From positions 3,444,621 to 3,508,620 of the forward strand of contig NZ_LFZV01000001.1 of the NCBI RefSeq assembly GCF_001183965.1: 64,000 nt of DNA, written 5' to 3'. How positions within the stretch are numbered: position 1 is the stretch's first letter; the number at the start of each line of letters is the position of its first letter. Source of the stretch: Bacillus sp. FJAT-27916 (lineage in GTDB: Bacteria > Bacillota > Bacilli > Bacillales > Pradoshiaceae). Shown here one piece after another: positions 17,960 through 26,995 of this stretch. Both the position numbers and the translations under genes were made by a program. The notes beneath the pieces are model-generated. The model was given only the letters and a program-made list of their open reading frames with translations, was not told the origin of the DNA and searched no databases.

Positions 17960-17990
17960 AAAAAAAGGGCTGTACATAGACAGGCCCTTA
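17960..17990 (-). terminator. Terminator of TetR gene
   Basis: On the minus strand AAGGG-CTGT pairs with ACAG-CCCTT and is followed by seven T residues. The stem includes the last codons of the regulator. Confidence 0.6.
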
Positions 17991-18899
17991 CTCCGTTACG
18001 TTTTCCAGCCATATACCCACTAGTTCTTTAAAACGATCAAACACATCCAAGCGCTGAAAATACCTCTCTCTGCTTAAGGAATCAAGGATGGTTTTAACCA
18101 ATACAGGCCGGGGATGACGCTGGTGCATCATCTCATCCTGAATGAAATCGAGCATTTGGACATAGCCGCTCCGCTCATGCTCTTTTAAATCATGGCCGAT
18201 TGTCCGCTTTAGCTGATTCATCTTCTGGAGGAACTCATAGCGAAGGTCTCTGCTTCCTTTAGGCCCGGCTGGGATAAAGGAATCCAGCACTTCAGGCTCA
18301 AGCATTTGACGGTCTTTCTCACTGACATCCTCGAGGATGACTTCCACAGCTCTTACACAATATCGAATAACCTCATCAATCCGTTCTTCTCCCTTTGCCG
18401 TAACATAGAACCACATATAATGCTGAAGCAGTGAACCAAGGATAATGGCACTGTCTAGCAAATACGGTTTTTTGTCGTCCCCGAAGACATCTGCCAGACG
18501 ATTACGCAGCCAATTGATATACAGCCATCTCGTTTGTTTAATAAAGTCCTTCACATCTTGTTCATTTGAGCTCATGACATCATCAATCAAGAGGAAGAAG
18601 CGGTTGTGAAAGGAGGATGTGATATGTAGCTTCAATTGCCCGATGAATATCTCCATATCGCCGAGGTCATGGCCAAAAAGCAATTCGTCCCGGCGTGCAT
18701 GATGCTCCTCAAGAAAGGAATCATACACCGCCTTAAAGAGATCCACCTTGCTCGGGAAATAATTATAAAAGGTACCGCGTGATATATTGCTGTCCTCCAA
18801 AATGTCTTGAATGGATGTATTCCGATAGCCCTTTTCTAGAAATAATCGCTTTGCGTGAGTGATTACCTGTCTTTTTCGTTCATTCAAATCAAGCCTCAA
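17988..18899 (-). CDS. TetR/AcrR family regulator with long C-terminal domain
   Basis: A 303-residue protein, longer than the usual 190-220. The N-terminal helix-turn-helix is clear: HAKRLFLEKGYRNTSIQDI, then SNISRGTFYNYFPSKVDLF. The rest is helical, probably a ligand-binding domain plus an extra C-terminal helical segment after residue 210. It is divergently transcribed from the MFS exporter with 178 bases between them, the classic arrangement for a local repressor. The start is uncertain: TTG at 18899 or a TTG 12 bases downstream. Confidence 0.85.
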   Translation of the reverse strand: MRLDLNERKRQVITHAKRLFLEKGYRNTSIQDILEDSNISRGTFYNYFPSKVDLFKAVYDSFLEEHHARRDELLFGHDLGDMEIFIGQLKLHITSSFHNRFFLLIDDVMSSNEQDVKDFIKQTRWLYINWLRNRLADVFGDDKKPYLLDSAIILGSLLQHYMWFYVTAKGEERIDEVIRYCVRAVEVILEDVSEKDRQMLEPEVLDSFIPAGPKGSRDLRYEFLQKMNQLKRTIGHDLKEHERSGYVQMLDFIQDEMMHQRHPRPVLVKTILDSLSRERYFQRLDVFDRFKELVGIWLENVTE

Positions 18900-18985
18900 C
18901 CCATTCTTTTAATAAATTTCTTCTTAGTGAGTATATTAGACCATTCCATCCAAGATAACAAATGAATATATTCTGTGTTTTTTCA

Positions 18986-19014
18986 TTGCCATTTCCTGTA
19001 AAAGGTAGTATTAT
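18986..19014 (+). promoter_or_regulatory. Sigma-A promoter of the MFS exporter
   Basis: TTGCCA, a 17-bp spacer, and TATTAT, placing the start near 19021, 57 bases before the exporter ATG. Confidence 0.6.
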
Positions 19015-19051
19015 GTGGTTCATGGAATACGAGTATAAAAAATGAACACAT
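19013..19051 (+). promoter_or_regulatory. Candidate TetR operator (inverted repeat)
   Basis: ATGTGGTTCAT at 19013-19023 and ATGAACACAT at 19042-19051 are inverted copies differing by one inserted base. They bracket the predicted transcription start of the exporter. The neighbouring TetR protein is the likely ligand. Confidence 0.45.
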
Positions 19052-19077
19052 AGTCAAAATGAAAAGGAGTTAGATAT

Positions 19078-20610
19078 ATGAACGCATCCTCCGCAGAGAA
19101 CGTCCGCCCGAATTTCTTAATTATTGGAATCATTTTAGCCGGTGCCTTCGTCTCCATTTTGAACTCAACATTATTGAATGTCGCACTACCGTCGATGATG
19201 GCTGATTTTGACGTAAAGGCAACGACTATTCAATGGCTGGCAACCGGATATATGCTTGTTAACGGTGTACTCATTCCAACGACAGCTTACTTGATCCAAA
19301 AATTTTCTGTCCGTCAATTATTCCTGGCAGCCATGCTTCTCTTTACTATCGGCACCATTACAAGCGCGCTATCACCAACTTTTGCCGTTTTGCTCACCGG
19401 AAGAATGATTCAAGCTTCCGGGTCTGCAATCATGATGCCTCTTTTGATGAATGTGCTGCTTTCAAGCTTCCCAATCGAAAAACGCGGCAGCGCCATGGGA
19501 GTGATGGGACTTGTCATGATATTCGCCCCAGCCATTGGACCAACCCTATCAGGCTGGATTATTGAGCATTATGAATGGCGGTATTTGTTTTATATGATTA
19601 TCCCAATTGCCCTCCTTGTCATCCTGCTCGCTTTCTTTAAGCTGAAAGATAAAAAGAAATCAATGGAAACCCATTTGGACCAGTTATCTGTCCTGCTCTC
19701 CTCCATTGGTTTTGGAGGATTATTGTACGGATTTAGCTCAGCAGGTGATAAAGGATGGGATTCACCTATGGTTTACGGCACAATCATTGCGGGTGTCATC
19801 GGACTGATTATCCTTGTCGTACGTCAAGCTTTGATTGATAAACCTATGCTTGATTTCCGTGTATACAAATATCCGATGTTTGCTTTGTCATCGGCCATTG
19901 CGATTGTCATCAATATGGCGATGTTTTCAGCCATGATTCTCATGCCTATATACCTGCAGACCCTGCGAGGCATATCTCCGTTTCATTCGGGCCTATTGAT
20001 GCTGCCGGGAGCCATTATCATGGGAATTATGTCGCCAATCACCGGCAAGCTGTTCGATAAATTCGGCGGCCGGCTGTTAGCCATCATCGGTTTATCGATT
20101 ACGGTAGCTACCACCTACTTCTTCTATAATCTGTCGATTGATACTGAGTATTCTTCGTTAATTGTCTTGTATTCTGTTCGCATGCTCGGTATGTCGATGG
20201 TTATGATGCCTGTTGTCACAAACGGAATGAATTCACTGCCTGCAAGGCTGAACCCACATGGGACAGCCATTAACAACACGCTGAATCAAGTATCGGCTGC
20301 TATTGGCTCCGCTCTTCTTGTATCCGTCATGTCCTCTAGAGCAAAGCAGCATTCCGAGGAATTGACCGCAAAAGCCATGCAAAATCTTACCGAACAACCG
20401 GATGCACAGACCCTGGCCAATATGAAAGCAGAAATTGGCATACAAGCCACATTGAACGGCATTAATGATGCTTTCTTTGTTGCCTTCTTCATCGCCATCC
20501 TAGCACTCGTGCTCGCCTTCTTTATCAAGAAGCCAAAGAGGGCGGATGAATCAGCTCCCATTCAATCAAAGACAAATAATAAGTCATTGTCCCCGCATGC
20601 TGAACGATAG
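19078..20610 (+). CDS. DHA2 family multidrug MFS exporter (EmrB/LmrB type)
   Basis: A 510-residue permease with 14 predicted membrane segments. DHA2 signatures are LNSTLLNVALPSMMADFDV in segment 1, TIQWLATGYMLVNGVLIP, GRMIQASGSAIMMPLLM (motif A region) and VMIFAPAIGPTLSGWIIEHYEWRY split across motif C. These proton antiporters expel drugs or detergents. It starts ATG after AAAAGGAG. The divergent TetR protein probably regulates it. Confidence 0.9.
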   Translation: MNASSAENVRPNFLIIGIILAGAFVSILNSTLLNVALPSMMADFDVKATTIQWLATGYMLVNGVLIPTTAYLIQKFSVRQLFLAAMLLFTIGTITSALSPTFAVLLTGRMIQASGSAIMMPLLMNVLLSSFPIEKRGSAMGVMGLVMIFAPAIGPTLSGWIIEHYEWRYLFYMIIPIALLVILLAFFKLKDKKKSMETHLDQLSVLLSSIGFGGLLYGFSSAGDKGWDSPMVYGTIIAGVIGLIILVVRQALIDKPMLDFRVYKYPMFALSSAIAIVINMAMFSAMILMPIYLQTLRGISPFHSGLLMLPGAIIMGIMSPITGKLFDKFGGRLLAIIGLSITVATTYFFYNLSIDTEYSSLIVLYSVRMLGMSMVMMPVVTNGMNSLPARLNPHGTAINNTLNQVSAAIGSALLVSVMSSRAKQHSEELTAKAMQNLTEQPDAQTLANMKAEIGIQATLNGINDAFFVAFFIAILALVLAFFIKKPKRADESAPIQSKTNNKSLSPHAER

Positions 20611-20611
20611 A

Positions 20612-20650
20612 AAAGAAGCCGCTTTGATTCGTCAATCAAAGCGGCTTTCC
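20612..20650. terminator. Bidirectional terminator
   Basis: GCCGCTTTGATT and AATCAAAGCGGC form a 12-bp stem with A and T tails on the two sides, between the convergent exporter and binding-protein genes. Confidence 0.85.
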
Positions 20651-20672
20651 TTTCATTTCATCCATTTATTCT

Positions 20673-22217
20673 CTATTCCAGACACCAATCCTCCGCTCCA
20701 TTCAGTATGGAAAGAGGAGAGACAGAAGGCGCATAATTTTTTCCTAATCGCAATCCCTTTTTTACAAAATACACTTGAGGAATATTGACAAGCCAGACAA
20801 CCGGTACATCCTCTAGCGCCAACTCCTCTGCCTTTTGCCAATCAGCAAAATCTCCACTCCAAAAGGCTGTTTCAATTGCTGAATCTACTCTCTCCGATGC
20901 ATAAAGACTCGGGTTCCCATATCCAATCCCGCGATTATTCGAGTGATATAAATAATAAAGATCAAATGGATTGTATGCTTCAGATTTTAACAAGGAAGCG
21001 CCTGTCTGCCTATATTGCTTCATTTCCGGCCACGTGCATTCTTTTATAGAAATCATAATTCCCATTTCGGCTAATTGCTCCTTTAATTCGAGCGCCATCG
21101 CTTTGTATATGGGATCATCAAAAGGATAGGATAGCGTGAAGTTTGCCTTTCTTCCCTTTTTCTCGATTAGCCCGTCATCATCTGAATCGACCCAGCCCCC
21201 TATCCTCAAGATCTCATCAGCCTTATTCTTGTTTCGTTCCCCCTCTGCCGGCTGACCCCACGGAAGACCAAGTGCTGCACTCCATGTTTCACGACCAAAG
21301 CCATTCAGCACCTTTTCTACCATTCTCTCCCGGTCTACTCCAGCCTGTATGGCTTTTCGTATGGACGGGTCCACCGTAACATTATTGCCGGCAGCTGCGC
21401 CATTCAAGGAAGCTCCCTCTGGCACCGTTACGAGCGAAATCCCTCGATTATCTGCTCCTTCCACTAGGAGCGTTTCCATCCCGTTAATCTTGTCTTCCGC
21501 ATACGCCCCAGTCGATTGCACTAAATCAGCCCTGCCATCCTTAGCCATGGCATAAGCCTCATCCTCTCGTACAAAGAGCACCTGAATTCGCCGAAAAAAG
21601 GGTGTATGACCATAATAGTTATCATTGCGGACAAATACTGCCGCTTTTCCCTTCTCCCACTTTATAAGCTGATAAGGTCCCGATCCAATTGGCTCACTAT
21701 TAGATTCATCTCCATAGCTTTCGCTTGAAACAATGCCAATAGAGGCAGCTGTATAAACAAAGGAGGACATAGGCTTTTTAAACAGAAATTGCACTGTGTA
21801 ATCATCAATTACCTGCGTTTGCTCAAACCCTTCCAGACCTTTAATCTCTCCCCTGTCCTTAGCTAGCTGATACGTGAAGGCTACATCATAGGCCGTAACT
21901 TTCTGCCCATCGGTAAAATAGGCATCATCCCGAAGCTTAAACTCCCATATTAACTTATCCTCACTCATCTGGTATTCCTCCGCCAGATCATAAGAGATTT
22001 CCATTTTGCCGTTTAGGGATAAAAGTGTGCTATGTATAAAACCGGTCCCTCCCGCTTCAAGACCAGCTATTGGGTCAAAGCCAAGTCTTGGCTCCCTTGT
22101 CAAGGCTAATACTAATTCATCCGCTTGACTATCGGCTGATTCTCCATAGGCATGGACCATGTTCAAGGGACATAAAAGGATAAAAATAATAGAAACTTTT
22201 ATATACAGCCATCTCAC
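20673..22217 (-). CDS. Orphan ABC substrate-binding protein, peptide/nickel type (SBP_bac_5)
   Basis: A 514-residue secreted binding protein. GTG start chosen behind GGAGGGAG gives the signal MRWLYIKVSIIFILLCPLNM ending at VHA. The mature part has the family-5 pattern: FDPIAGLEAGG, WEFKLRDDAYFTDGQKVTAYDVAFTY, GSGPYQLIKWEKGKAAVFVRNDNYYG and DPSIRKAIQAGVDRERMVEKVLNGFG. It resembles NikA/DppA-like proteins. There is no permease or ATPase nearby. No lipobox was found, which is unusual for a Gram-positive binding protein, so anchoring is unclear. Confidence 0.8.
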   Translation of the reverse strand: MRWLYIKVSIIFILLCPLNMVHAYGESADSQADELVLALTREPRLGFDPIAGLEAGGTGFIHSTLLSLNGKMEISYDLAEEYQMSEDKLIWEFKLRDDAYFTDGQKVTAYDVAFTYQLAKDRGEIKGLEGFEQTQVIDDYTVQFLFKKPMSSFVYTAASIGIVSSESYGDESNSEPIGSGPYQLIKWEKGKAAVFVRNDNYYGHTPFFRRIQVLFVREDEAYAMAKDGRADLVQSTGAYAEDKINGMETLLVEGADNRGISLVTVPEGASLNGAAAGNNVTVDPSIRKAIQAGVDRERMVEKVLNGFGRETWSAALGLPWGQPAEGERNKNKADEILRIGGWVDSDDDGLIEKKGRKANFTLSYPFDDPIYKAMALELKEQLAEMGIMISIKECTWPEMKQYRQTGASLLKSEAYNPFDLYYLYHSNNRGIGYGNPSLYASERVDSAIETAFWSGDFADWQKAEELALEDVPVVWLVNIPQVYFVKKGLRLGKNYAPSVSPLSILNGAEDWCLE

Positions 22218-22375
22218 ATCAATCTCCCTCCAGACAAAAAATAACGCACCAATCATTAGTATTCTCTAAATTTCTTTTTCCATGCCATAAAAGCTGTTCC
22301 ACCTATCCTGCAGCATTAGGTGAAGTCCTACCTCTATTTGACTTGATAATCTAATTTAAATGACGAATAAGTCAT

Positions 22376-22409
22376 AAAAAAAGTGATATATCCATGTGAT
22401 ATACCACTT
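22376..22409 (-). terminator. Terminator of sulfate/siroheme operon
   Basis: On the minus strand AGTGGTATATC pairs with GATATATCACT (one G-T wobble), followed by seven T residues. The stem begins at the sirC stop codon. Confidence 0.8.
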
Positions 22410-23004
22410 AAACTCTATCCACCAAAATATCGCTCCGATTCTTCAGCTCCCTATATTCATCCTCTAAAATTCTCCAGAGAATCTCTTGCTTTTGGGCATC
22501 TGGATAATCAAGCTGCTTAATCTTCTCTCTCATTTCATACAGCCAAGCTGTATAACTAATCCATGAATCATCAAATTGCTGCTCCAGCTCCTTTTTCAGC
22601 TTGCGTGTTAATTTAGGGCTGGCCCCATTGGATGTGACCGCAATCTGCAAATGCCCGCGGCGGACCGTTGCTGGAAAGGTCACATTGCCTTCTCCTGACT
22701 CATCGACCACGCACACCAGTTGATTAGCTGGCAATATTCTTGCTAGAGATCCATTAACTTCTCTGCTGTTCGTTGCAAGAATAACGAGCATCGCTCCGCT
22801 GAAATCACTTGGAAGAGCTGCACGTTCAATCACTTCATACTTCCGCTCTTTGGCATGTGCACGGACCTCCTCTGAAATCTCCGGAGCGATGAAGGTAATC
22901 AGTGCCTGTTCTTCGGAGAGTACCTTTGCTTTCCGTGCCGCTATCCTTCCCCCTCCTGCTATGACTACCTTCTTCCCTGCCAAATCAATGATTAATGGCT
23001 GCAT
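22408..23004 (-). CDS. sirC: Precorrin-2 dehydrogenase (siroheme biosynthesis)
   Basis: A 198-residue NAD-dependent enzyme that oxidises precorrin-2 to sirohydrochlorin, corresponding to B. subtilis YlnF. The Rossmann loop is VVIAGGGRIAARKAKVL. The middle has VDESGEGNVTFPATVRRGHLQIAVTSNGASPKLTRKLKKELE, the family signature that includes the catalytic Asp. It overlaps sirB by 13 bases and is the last gene of the operon. Its role is to make siroheme for the sulfite reductase encoded upstream. Confidence 0.9.
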   Translation of the reverse strand: MQPLIIDLAGKKVVIAGGGRIAARKAKVLSEEQALITFIAPEISEEVRAHAKERKYEVIERAALPSDFSGAMLVILATNSREVNGSLARILPANQLVCVVDESGEGNVTFPATVRRGHLQIAVTSNGASPKLTRKLKKELEQQFDDSWISYTAWLYEMREKIKQLDYPDAQKQEILWRILEDEYRELKNRSDILVDRV

Positions 23005-23738
23005 AATATTCCTCCTGCAGCTCCAGTTCTATTCTTGATGATATCAATTACCGACTGATGCTTTCCTAGAGGACTTGTTAAAAGGATGTCTTCCCCATTA
23101 CCCGCTCTTTTCCGTACCTCTCGGCGCACCTCTGCCAATAAAAGCCCTTCAAACAACAAATATGGCACGACAATAACCCTGCCTGAAACTGATTTGCAAA
23201 TAATCTCGATTCCCTCCTGAAAGGTTGGGGACGCTGCCGCCAAATAGCAGGATTCCACCCGTTCAAACGCTATCCTTTCCTTCACTCCTGTGACAATATT
23301 TGAAAAATCCCTTACAATGGCCGGATCACTGCTTCCTCTGCCGACAATAAGAACAGAATCCTCTCTGCCTGCATCAGGTGCCGCATCCTTAATAAGTTCA
23401 ACCATTGCATCTAAAAGATCTTCTCGCACTCCAAATGGGTCAGCCATCTCCACAGGAATATCCGGGAACCTTTGCAATAGCGGCTCCAATGCCTCTGGAA
23501 TATCCTTCTTGATATGGCCCGCGAAAAGGAGAAAAACAGGGACAACGCAGATTGACGTCGCCCCTCTTTCTACACATCGATTGAACCCTTCTGCAATGAA
23601 TGGCTCCGTCAGTTCAAGAAAGCTGACCTCCTGTATCTCACACTGTACCTCGTTGATAACCTGTTCTAGAAATTGCTTCGCTTCATCGGCTCCTTTTTTC
23701 GATCTTGTACCATGGCCGACATATAATATTGCTCTCAC
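22992..23738 (-). CDS. sirB: Sirohydrochlorin ferrochelatase (CbiX family)
   Basis: A 248-residue chelatase that inserts Fe2+ into sirohydrochlorin, corresponding to YlnE. The catalytic His is in LYVGHGTRSKKGADEA, and the second half-repeat carries LIVGRGSSDPAI. The sequence CVVPVFLLFAGHIKKDIPEAL includes the other metal-binding His. It is two-domain CbiX-long in length. Its position between sumT and sirC completes the siroheme pathway. Confidence 0.9.
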   Translation of the reverse strand: MRAILYVGHGTRSKKGADEAKQFLEQVINEVQCEIQEVSFLELTEPFIAEGFNRCVERGATSICVVPVFLLFAGHIKKDIPEALEPLLQRFPDIPVEMADPFGVREDLLDAMVELIKDAAPDAGREDSVLIVGRGSSDPAIVRDFSNIVTGVKERIAFERVESCYLAAASPTFQEGIEIICKSVSGRVIVVPYLLFEGLLLAEVRREVRKRAGNGEDILLTSPLGKHQSVIDIIKNRTGAAGGILCSH

Positions 23739-23757
23739 ACTGTCCCTCCTATCCCCT

Positions 23758-24534
23758 TTAACCGTGGACTACCGGCAAATGCGGTTCAATTTCTTCCTTA
23801 AACCAGTTCAAGCGATGATGAAGCCGGACGACTTCTCCAATAACAATCATGCTTGGATTGGCAATATTAGCCCGCTTGATTTCATCCTCAATTGTTGCCA
23901 ATGTACCAGTGACTGTACGCTGCTCTGAACAGGTTCCCCAGTGCACAAGCGCAATGGGCGTATCAGCCGGTTTACCCGCTTGAATCAAATTGCGAAGAAT
24001 GGTTGGTAAATGGGAGACACCCATGTATACACAAATCGTATCTACAGCATTGGCCAGATGACCCCATTGATGCTCTGCCGCCGCGTCACCAGCCTGATGG
24101 CCGGTTACAAAGGCAAAGCTCTTGCTAAGTGTTCGGTGGGTCACAGGAATGCCCGCATAAGCAGAGGCTGCAATACCAGACGTTATACCGGGAACAATCT
24201 CAAACGGCACATCATGCTTCACGCACTCCTCTGCCTCCTCGCCGCCGCGGCCGAATACGAAGGGGTCTCCCCCCTTCAGCCTAACTACAGTCAATCCCCG
24301 CTTTGCATACTTCACCAAGAAATGATTAATAGTCTCCTGCTTCATTGTGTGGTAATGCGGCAATTTCCCGCAGTACACAAGCTGGGCATCCTTCCTTGCA
24401 TAGTCAAGAAGCTCAGTGTTCACAAGACGGTCGTAAAGAATGACATCCGCTTGCTCCAGACAGCGCAGCCCTTTCACCGTAATTAAATCCGGGTCACCCG
24501 GTCCCGCTCCGACTAAGTATACTTTACCAGCCAT
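23758..24534 (-). CDS. sumT: Uroporphyrinogen-III C-methyltransferase
   Basis: A 258-residue SAM-dependent enzyme methylating uroporphyrinogen III at C2 and C7 to give precorrin-2 (YlnD/CobA type). Visible motifs are VYLVGAGPGDPDLITVKGL at the start, VVRLKGGDPFVFGRGGEEAEE, and VPGITSGIAASAYAGIPVTHR. ATG at 24534 is two bases after the stop of the DUF3906 gene and uses a GAGGGTGG site; a GTG nine bases upstream is less likely. Confidence 0.93.
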   Translation of the reverse strand: MAGKVYLVGAGPGDPDLITVKGLRCLEQADVILYDRLVNTELLDYARKDAQLVYCGKLPHYHTMKQETINHFLVKYAKRGLTVVRLKGGDPFVFGRGGEEAEECVKHDVPFEIVPGITSGIAASAYAGIPVTHRTLSKSFAFVTGHQAGDAAAEHQWGHLANAVDTICVYMGVSHLPTILRNLIQAGKPADTPIALVHWGTCSEQRTVTGTLATIEDEIKRANIANPSMIVIGEVVRLHHRLNWFKEEIEPHLPVVHG

Positions 24535-24536
24535 CC

Positions 24537-24755
24537 TTACCACCCTCTCTCATCATCATCAAGTATGAAACCGGCATTTTTGCCAATCCGCTTTTTTTCT
24601 CTTAATGTCACGTCTACAATCTTCGGCAGCTGTAAATAGAATTTCTCAAGTTCGACATCCAAGTGCTGAAAAGCCTCCTCATCATTAGCTGCCGTAATGA
24701 CAGCTATGACATCCTTCTCCTCTAAGCAAACTTCAAATCTATACAGAAACGCCAT
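24537..24755 (-). CDS. DUF3906 family small protein
   Basis: About 72 residues, predicted mixed alpha-beta (MAFLYRFEVCLEEKDVIAVI, then ANDEEAFQHLDVELEKFYL, then IVDVTLREKKRIGKNAGFIL). DUF3906 proteins are found in Bacillaceae sulfate/siroheme operons, and this gene lies exactly between sulfite reductase and sumT. Function is unknown; a structural or regulatory role in sulfite reduction is a guess. The start overlaps the reductase 3' end by 17 bases, indicating coupling. Confidence 0.75.
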   Translation of the reverse strand: MAFLYRFEVCLEEKDVIAVITAANDEEAFQHLDVELEKFYLQLPKIVDVTLREKKRIGKNAGFILDDDERGW

Positions 24756-26370
24756 GTGATCCAAGTCCTAAGATAGAATCAAGTGCCTCTTGAATAGCCG
24801 TTAATCCAACACGGTGTTTAAAGTCATAGAAGGATTCACCCGTATGCTTCTCTTCCTTGAAATAGGTTAATAGCTTCAAGAGAACCCCTGATAAGTCCTC
24901 TGCCGGAATTTTCCCTTTCAGCTTCTCATTGAACTCCCCGCCGGCATTCAGTGTCCCGCCTACATAGATCTCATAGGCCTCAACCATCTCTTTATTGGCA
25001 TTTCTCACCTTCATCCCTTGCAGCCCGATATCAGCAATCTGGCGCTGACCGCAAGAGTTCGGGCAGCCAACCATATGCATGCGCACAGGCACATCCAATT
25101 GGATTTGCTCATCAAGCTCCAAAGCGATAGAACGCATCCGCTCTTTCGTCTCTACTAATGCGAGATTGCAATATTCAATACCTGTGCAGGAAACCGCATG
25201 GCCGATAAATGAATTCGGTTTAATCGTGATTCTCTTAAAGATGGGCTCTGCCAATAAAGCATCCACATTTTCTGCCTGTACGTTCGGTATGATTAAGTTC
25301 TGAGAATTACATGTCCTGATTTCTCCATTGCCATATTTATCTGAAATTCTAGCAAGCTCAAATACTTCATCCGCATCAAGGCGCCCGACTGGTACGTTAA
25401 AGCCTAAGAATTTTAATCCTGCCTGCTTTTGGTCATGTACGCCATAAAAGTATCCGGCATTCCATTCTCCAACAGGCTCCTCTCCCCTTGTTGGCAGCGG
25501 ACCAGTATATTCTTGTAGCTTTGCAAGAAATTTCTCTGGTCCCCAATCAGCCATCAAGAATTTCAGACGGGCTAAATGACGTTTTTCCCGATAGCCGTAA
25601 TCCCGGAAGATAGTCGTCACAGCTATCGCTACTTCTAATGTACGTTCAGGCTCAATGAAGACATCAAGCGTTTGCGCGAGAAATGGACGAGCAGATAAGC
25701 CGCCTCCTATCTTCAAATGGAATCCTTGTTTTTCCTTTCCATCTAGGACCTTAACGGCAGGCGTGAAGGAAATGCAATTGATCTCGGCATTTGATGCATT
25801 ATGCAAATTTGTGCTGATAGACATTTTATATTTCCGAGGCAAATTCGAGAAATCCTCATTATTTTGGAAGAAATCGAAGACCTCCTTTACAATCCCCGAT
25901 GTATCAAAGAGCTCATTCGGATCAATGCCTGCAATTGGGTTGCCGACGATATTCCTCGTAATATCCCCGCAGGCGCCGACACTTGAAAGGCCAACTGCTT
26001 CAAGACGATTGAAAATGTCAGGAATCTGCCCAATCTCAAGCCAGTGGAATTGAACAGCCTGACGTGTCGTGATGTCGAATACACCTCGCCCGTAGTCTCT
26101 GGCAATGCCGGCGAGCGCCTCTACCTGCTCTTTTGACAGAATCCCGGATGGCACGTTCACGCGCATCATGAAATAGCCGTCTTCCTTCGGGCGCTGCAAG
26201 TATAGCCCTGCCCATTTAAACAGATCCCATTGGTCTTTTGGAATGGAGGCAAAGCCGTTTTCGGCATAGGCAGGAATATCATCCAAGATGCGAAGGCCAT
26301 CCTTATCAAGCTTCGCCACTTCCGTTTTATTCAGTTTCTCATTCGTTGCCCAAAACTTATCGTAAGCCAT
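24739..26370 (-). CDS. Assimilatory sulfite reductase, single-subunit ferredoxin-type siroheme enzyme
   Basis: A 543-residue siroheme/[4Fe-4S] hemoprotein reducing sulfite to sulfide with six electrons. Both nitrite/sulfite reductase half-domains are visible. Cluster ligands are in SCTGIEYCNLA (C-x5-C) and VGCPNSCGQRQIAD (C-x3-C). The first repeat has GRGVFDITTRQAVQFHWL and GDITRNIVGNP. Nitrite reductases look similar, but the gene is inside a sulfate operon beside siroheme genes, so sulfite is the likely substrate. No flavoprotein (CysJ) gene is present, suggesting ferredoxin as donor. Confidence 0.88.
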   Translation of the reverse strand: MAYDKFWATNEKLNKTEVAKLDKDGLRILDDIPAYAENGFASIPKDQWDLFKWAGLYLQRPKEDGYFMMRVNVPSGILSKEQVEALAGIARDYGRGVFDITTRQAVQFHWLEIGQIPDIFNRLEAVGLSSVGACGDITRNIVGNPIAGIDPNELFDTSGIVKEVFDFFQNNEDFSNLPRKYKMSISTNLHNASNAEINCISFTPAVKVLDGKEKQGFHLKIGGGLSARPFLAQTLDVFIEPERTLEVAIAVTTIFRDYGYREKRHLARLKFLMADWGPEKFLAKLQEYTGPLPTRGEEPVGEWNAGYFYGVHDQKQAGLKFLGFNVPVGRLDADEVFELARISDKYGNGEIRTCNSQNLIIPNVQAENVDALLAEPIFKRITIKPNSFIGHAVSCTGIEYCNLALVETKERMRSIALELDEQIQLDVPVRMHMVGCPNSCGQRQIADIGLQGMKVRNANKEMVEAYEIYVGGTLNAGGEFNEKLKGKIPAEDLSGVLLKLLTYFKEEKHTGESFYDFKHRVGLTAIQEALDSILGLGSHGVSV

Positions 26371-26382
26371 GAGACAGCCCCC

Positions 26383-26982
26383 TTAAATAATATTCTTTGA
26401 AACTAAGTAATCAGCGATTTCCTTCACTGCTTCTTCTATTGTCACTTTATGAGATACAATCGTTATTTCCGGTGCGTTCGGTGCTTCATAAGGGGAGTCT
26501 ATCCCAGTGAAATCCTTTATTTCTCCTCTGCGCGCCTTCTGGTATAACTGCTTAGGATCACGTCGTTCACATTCATCCAGCGGACAGTTCACGAATACTT
26601 CAATAAACTCCCCTTCCTCGAAAAGAGCACGGACTTGATCACGGTCTGAACGAAACGGAGAGATGAAGGCTGTTGTCACAATCGTTCCGCTATCAACAAA
26701 TAGCTTCGCAACCTCTCCAATGCGGCGGATATTTTCTGTACGGTCCTCATCCGAGAACCCCAGATCCTTATTCAGCCCATGGCGGATATTATCGCCATCA
26801 AGCACGTATTCGCTTATCCCCTGCTCATATAAATAGCTCGAAAATGCATTGGCAATTGTTGATTTTCCTGAGCCTGACAAACCTGTGAACCAAAGAACAC
26901 AGCTCCCATGCCCATTTTGCGCACGCCGCTCACCCTTTGTTATAGCAGCTTCATGCCAAGTGATATTCGTAGCGTTCTCCAT
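26383..26982 (-). CDS. cysC: Adenylylsulfate (APS) kinase
   Basis: A 199-residue kinase converting APS to PAPS. The P-loop is GLSGSGKST at residues 34-42. Other marks are [29 protein letters not shown], the APS-binding [13 protein letters not shown] and [15 protein letters not shown]-like [16 protein letters not shown]. It lies 13 bases downstream of sat. Presence of this kinase shows that PAPS can be made here. Confidence 0.94.
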   Translation of the reverse strand: MENATNITWHEAAITKGERRAQNGHGSCVLWFTGLSGSGKSTIANAFSSYLYEQGISEYVLDGDNIRHGLNKDLGFSDEDRTENIRRIGEVAKLFVDSGTIVTTAFISPFRSDRDQVRALFEEGEFIEVFVNCPLDECERRDPKQLYQKARRGEIKDFTGIDSPYEAPNAPEITIVSHKVTIEEAVKEIADYLVSKNII

Positions 26983-26995
26983 TACCTACTCCTCC

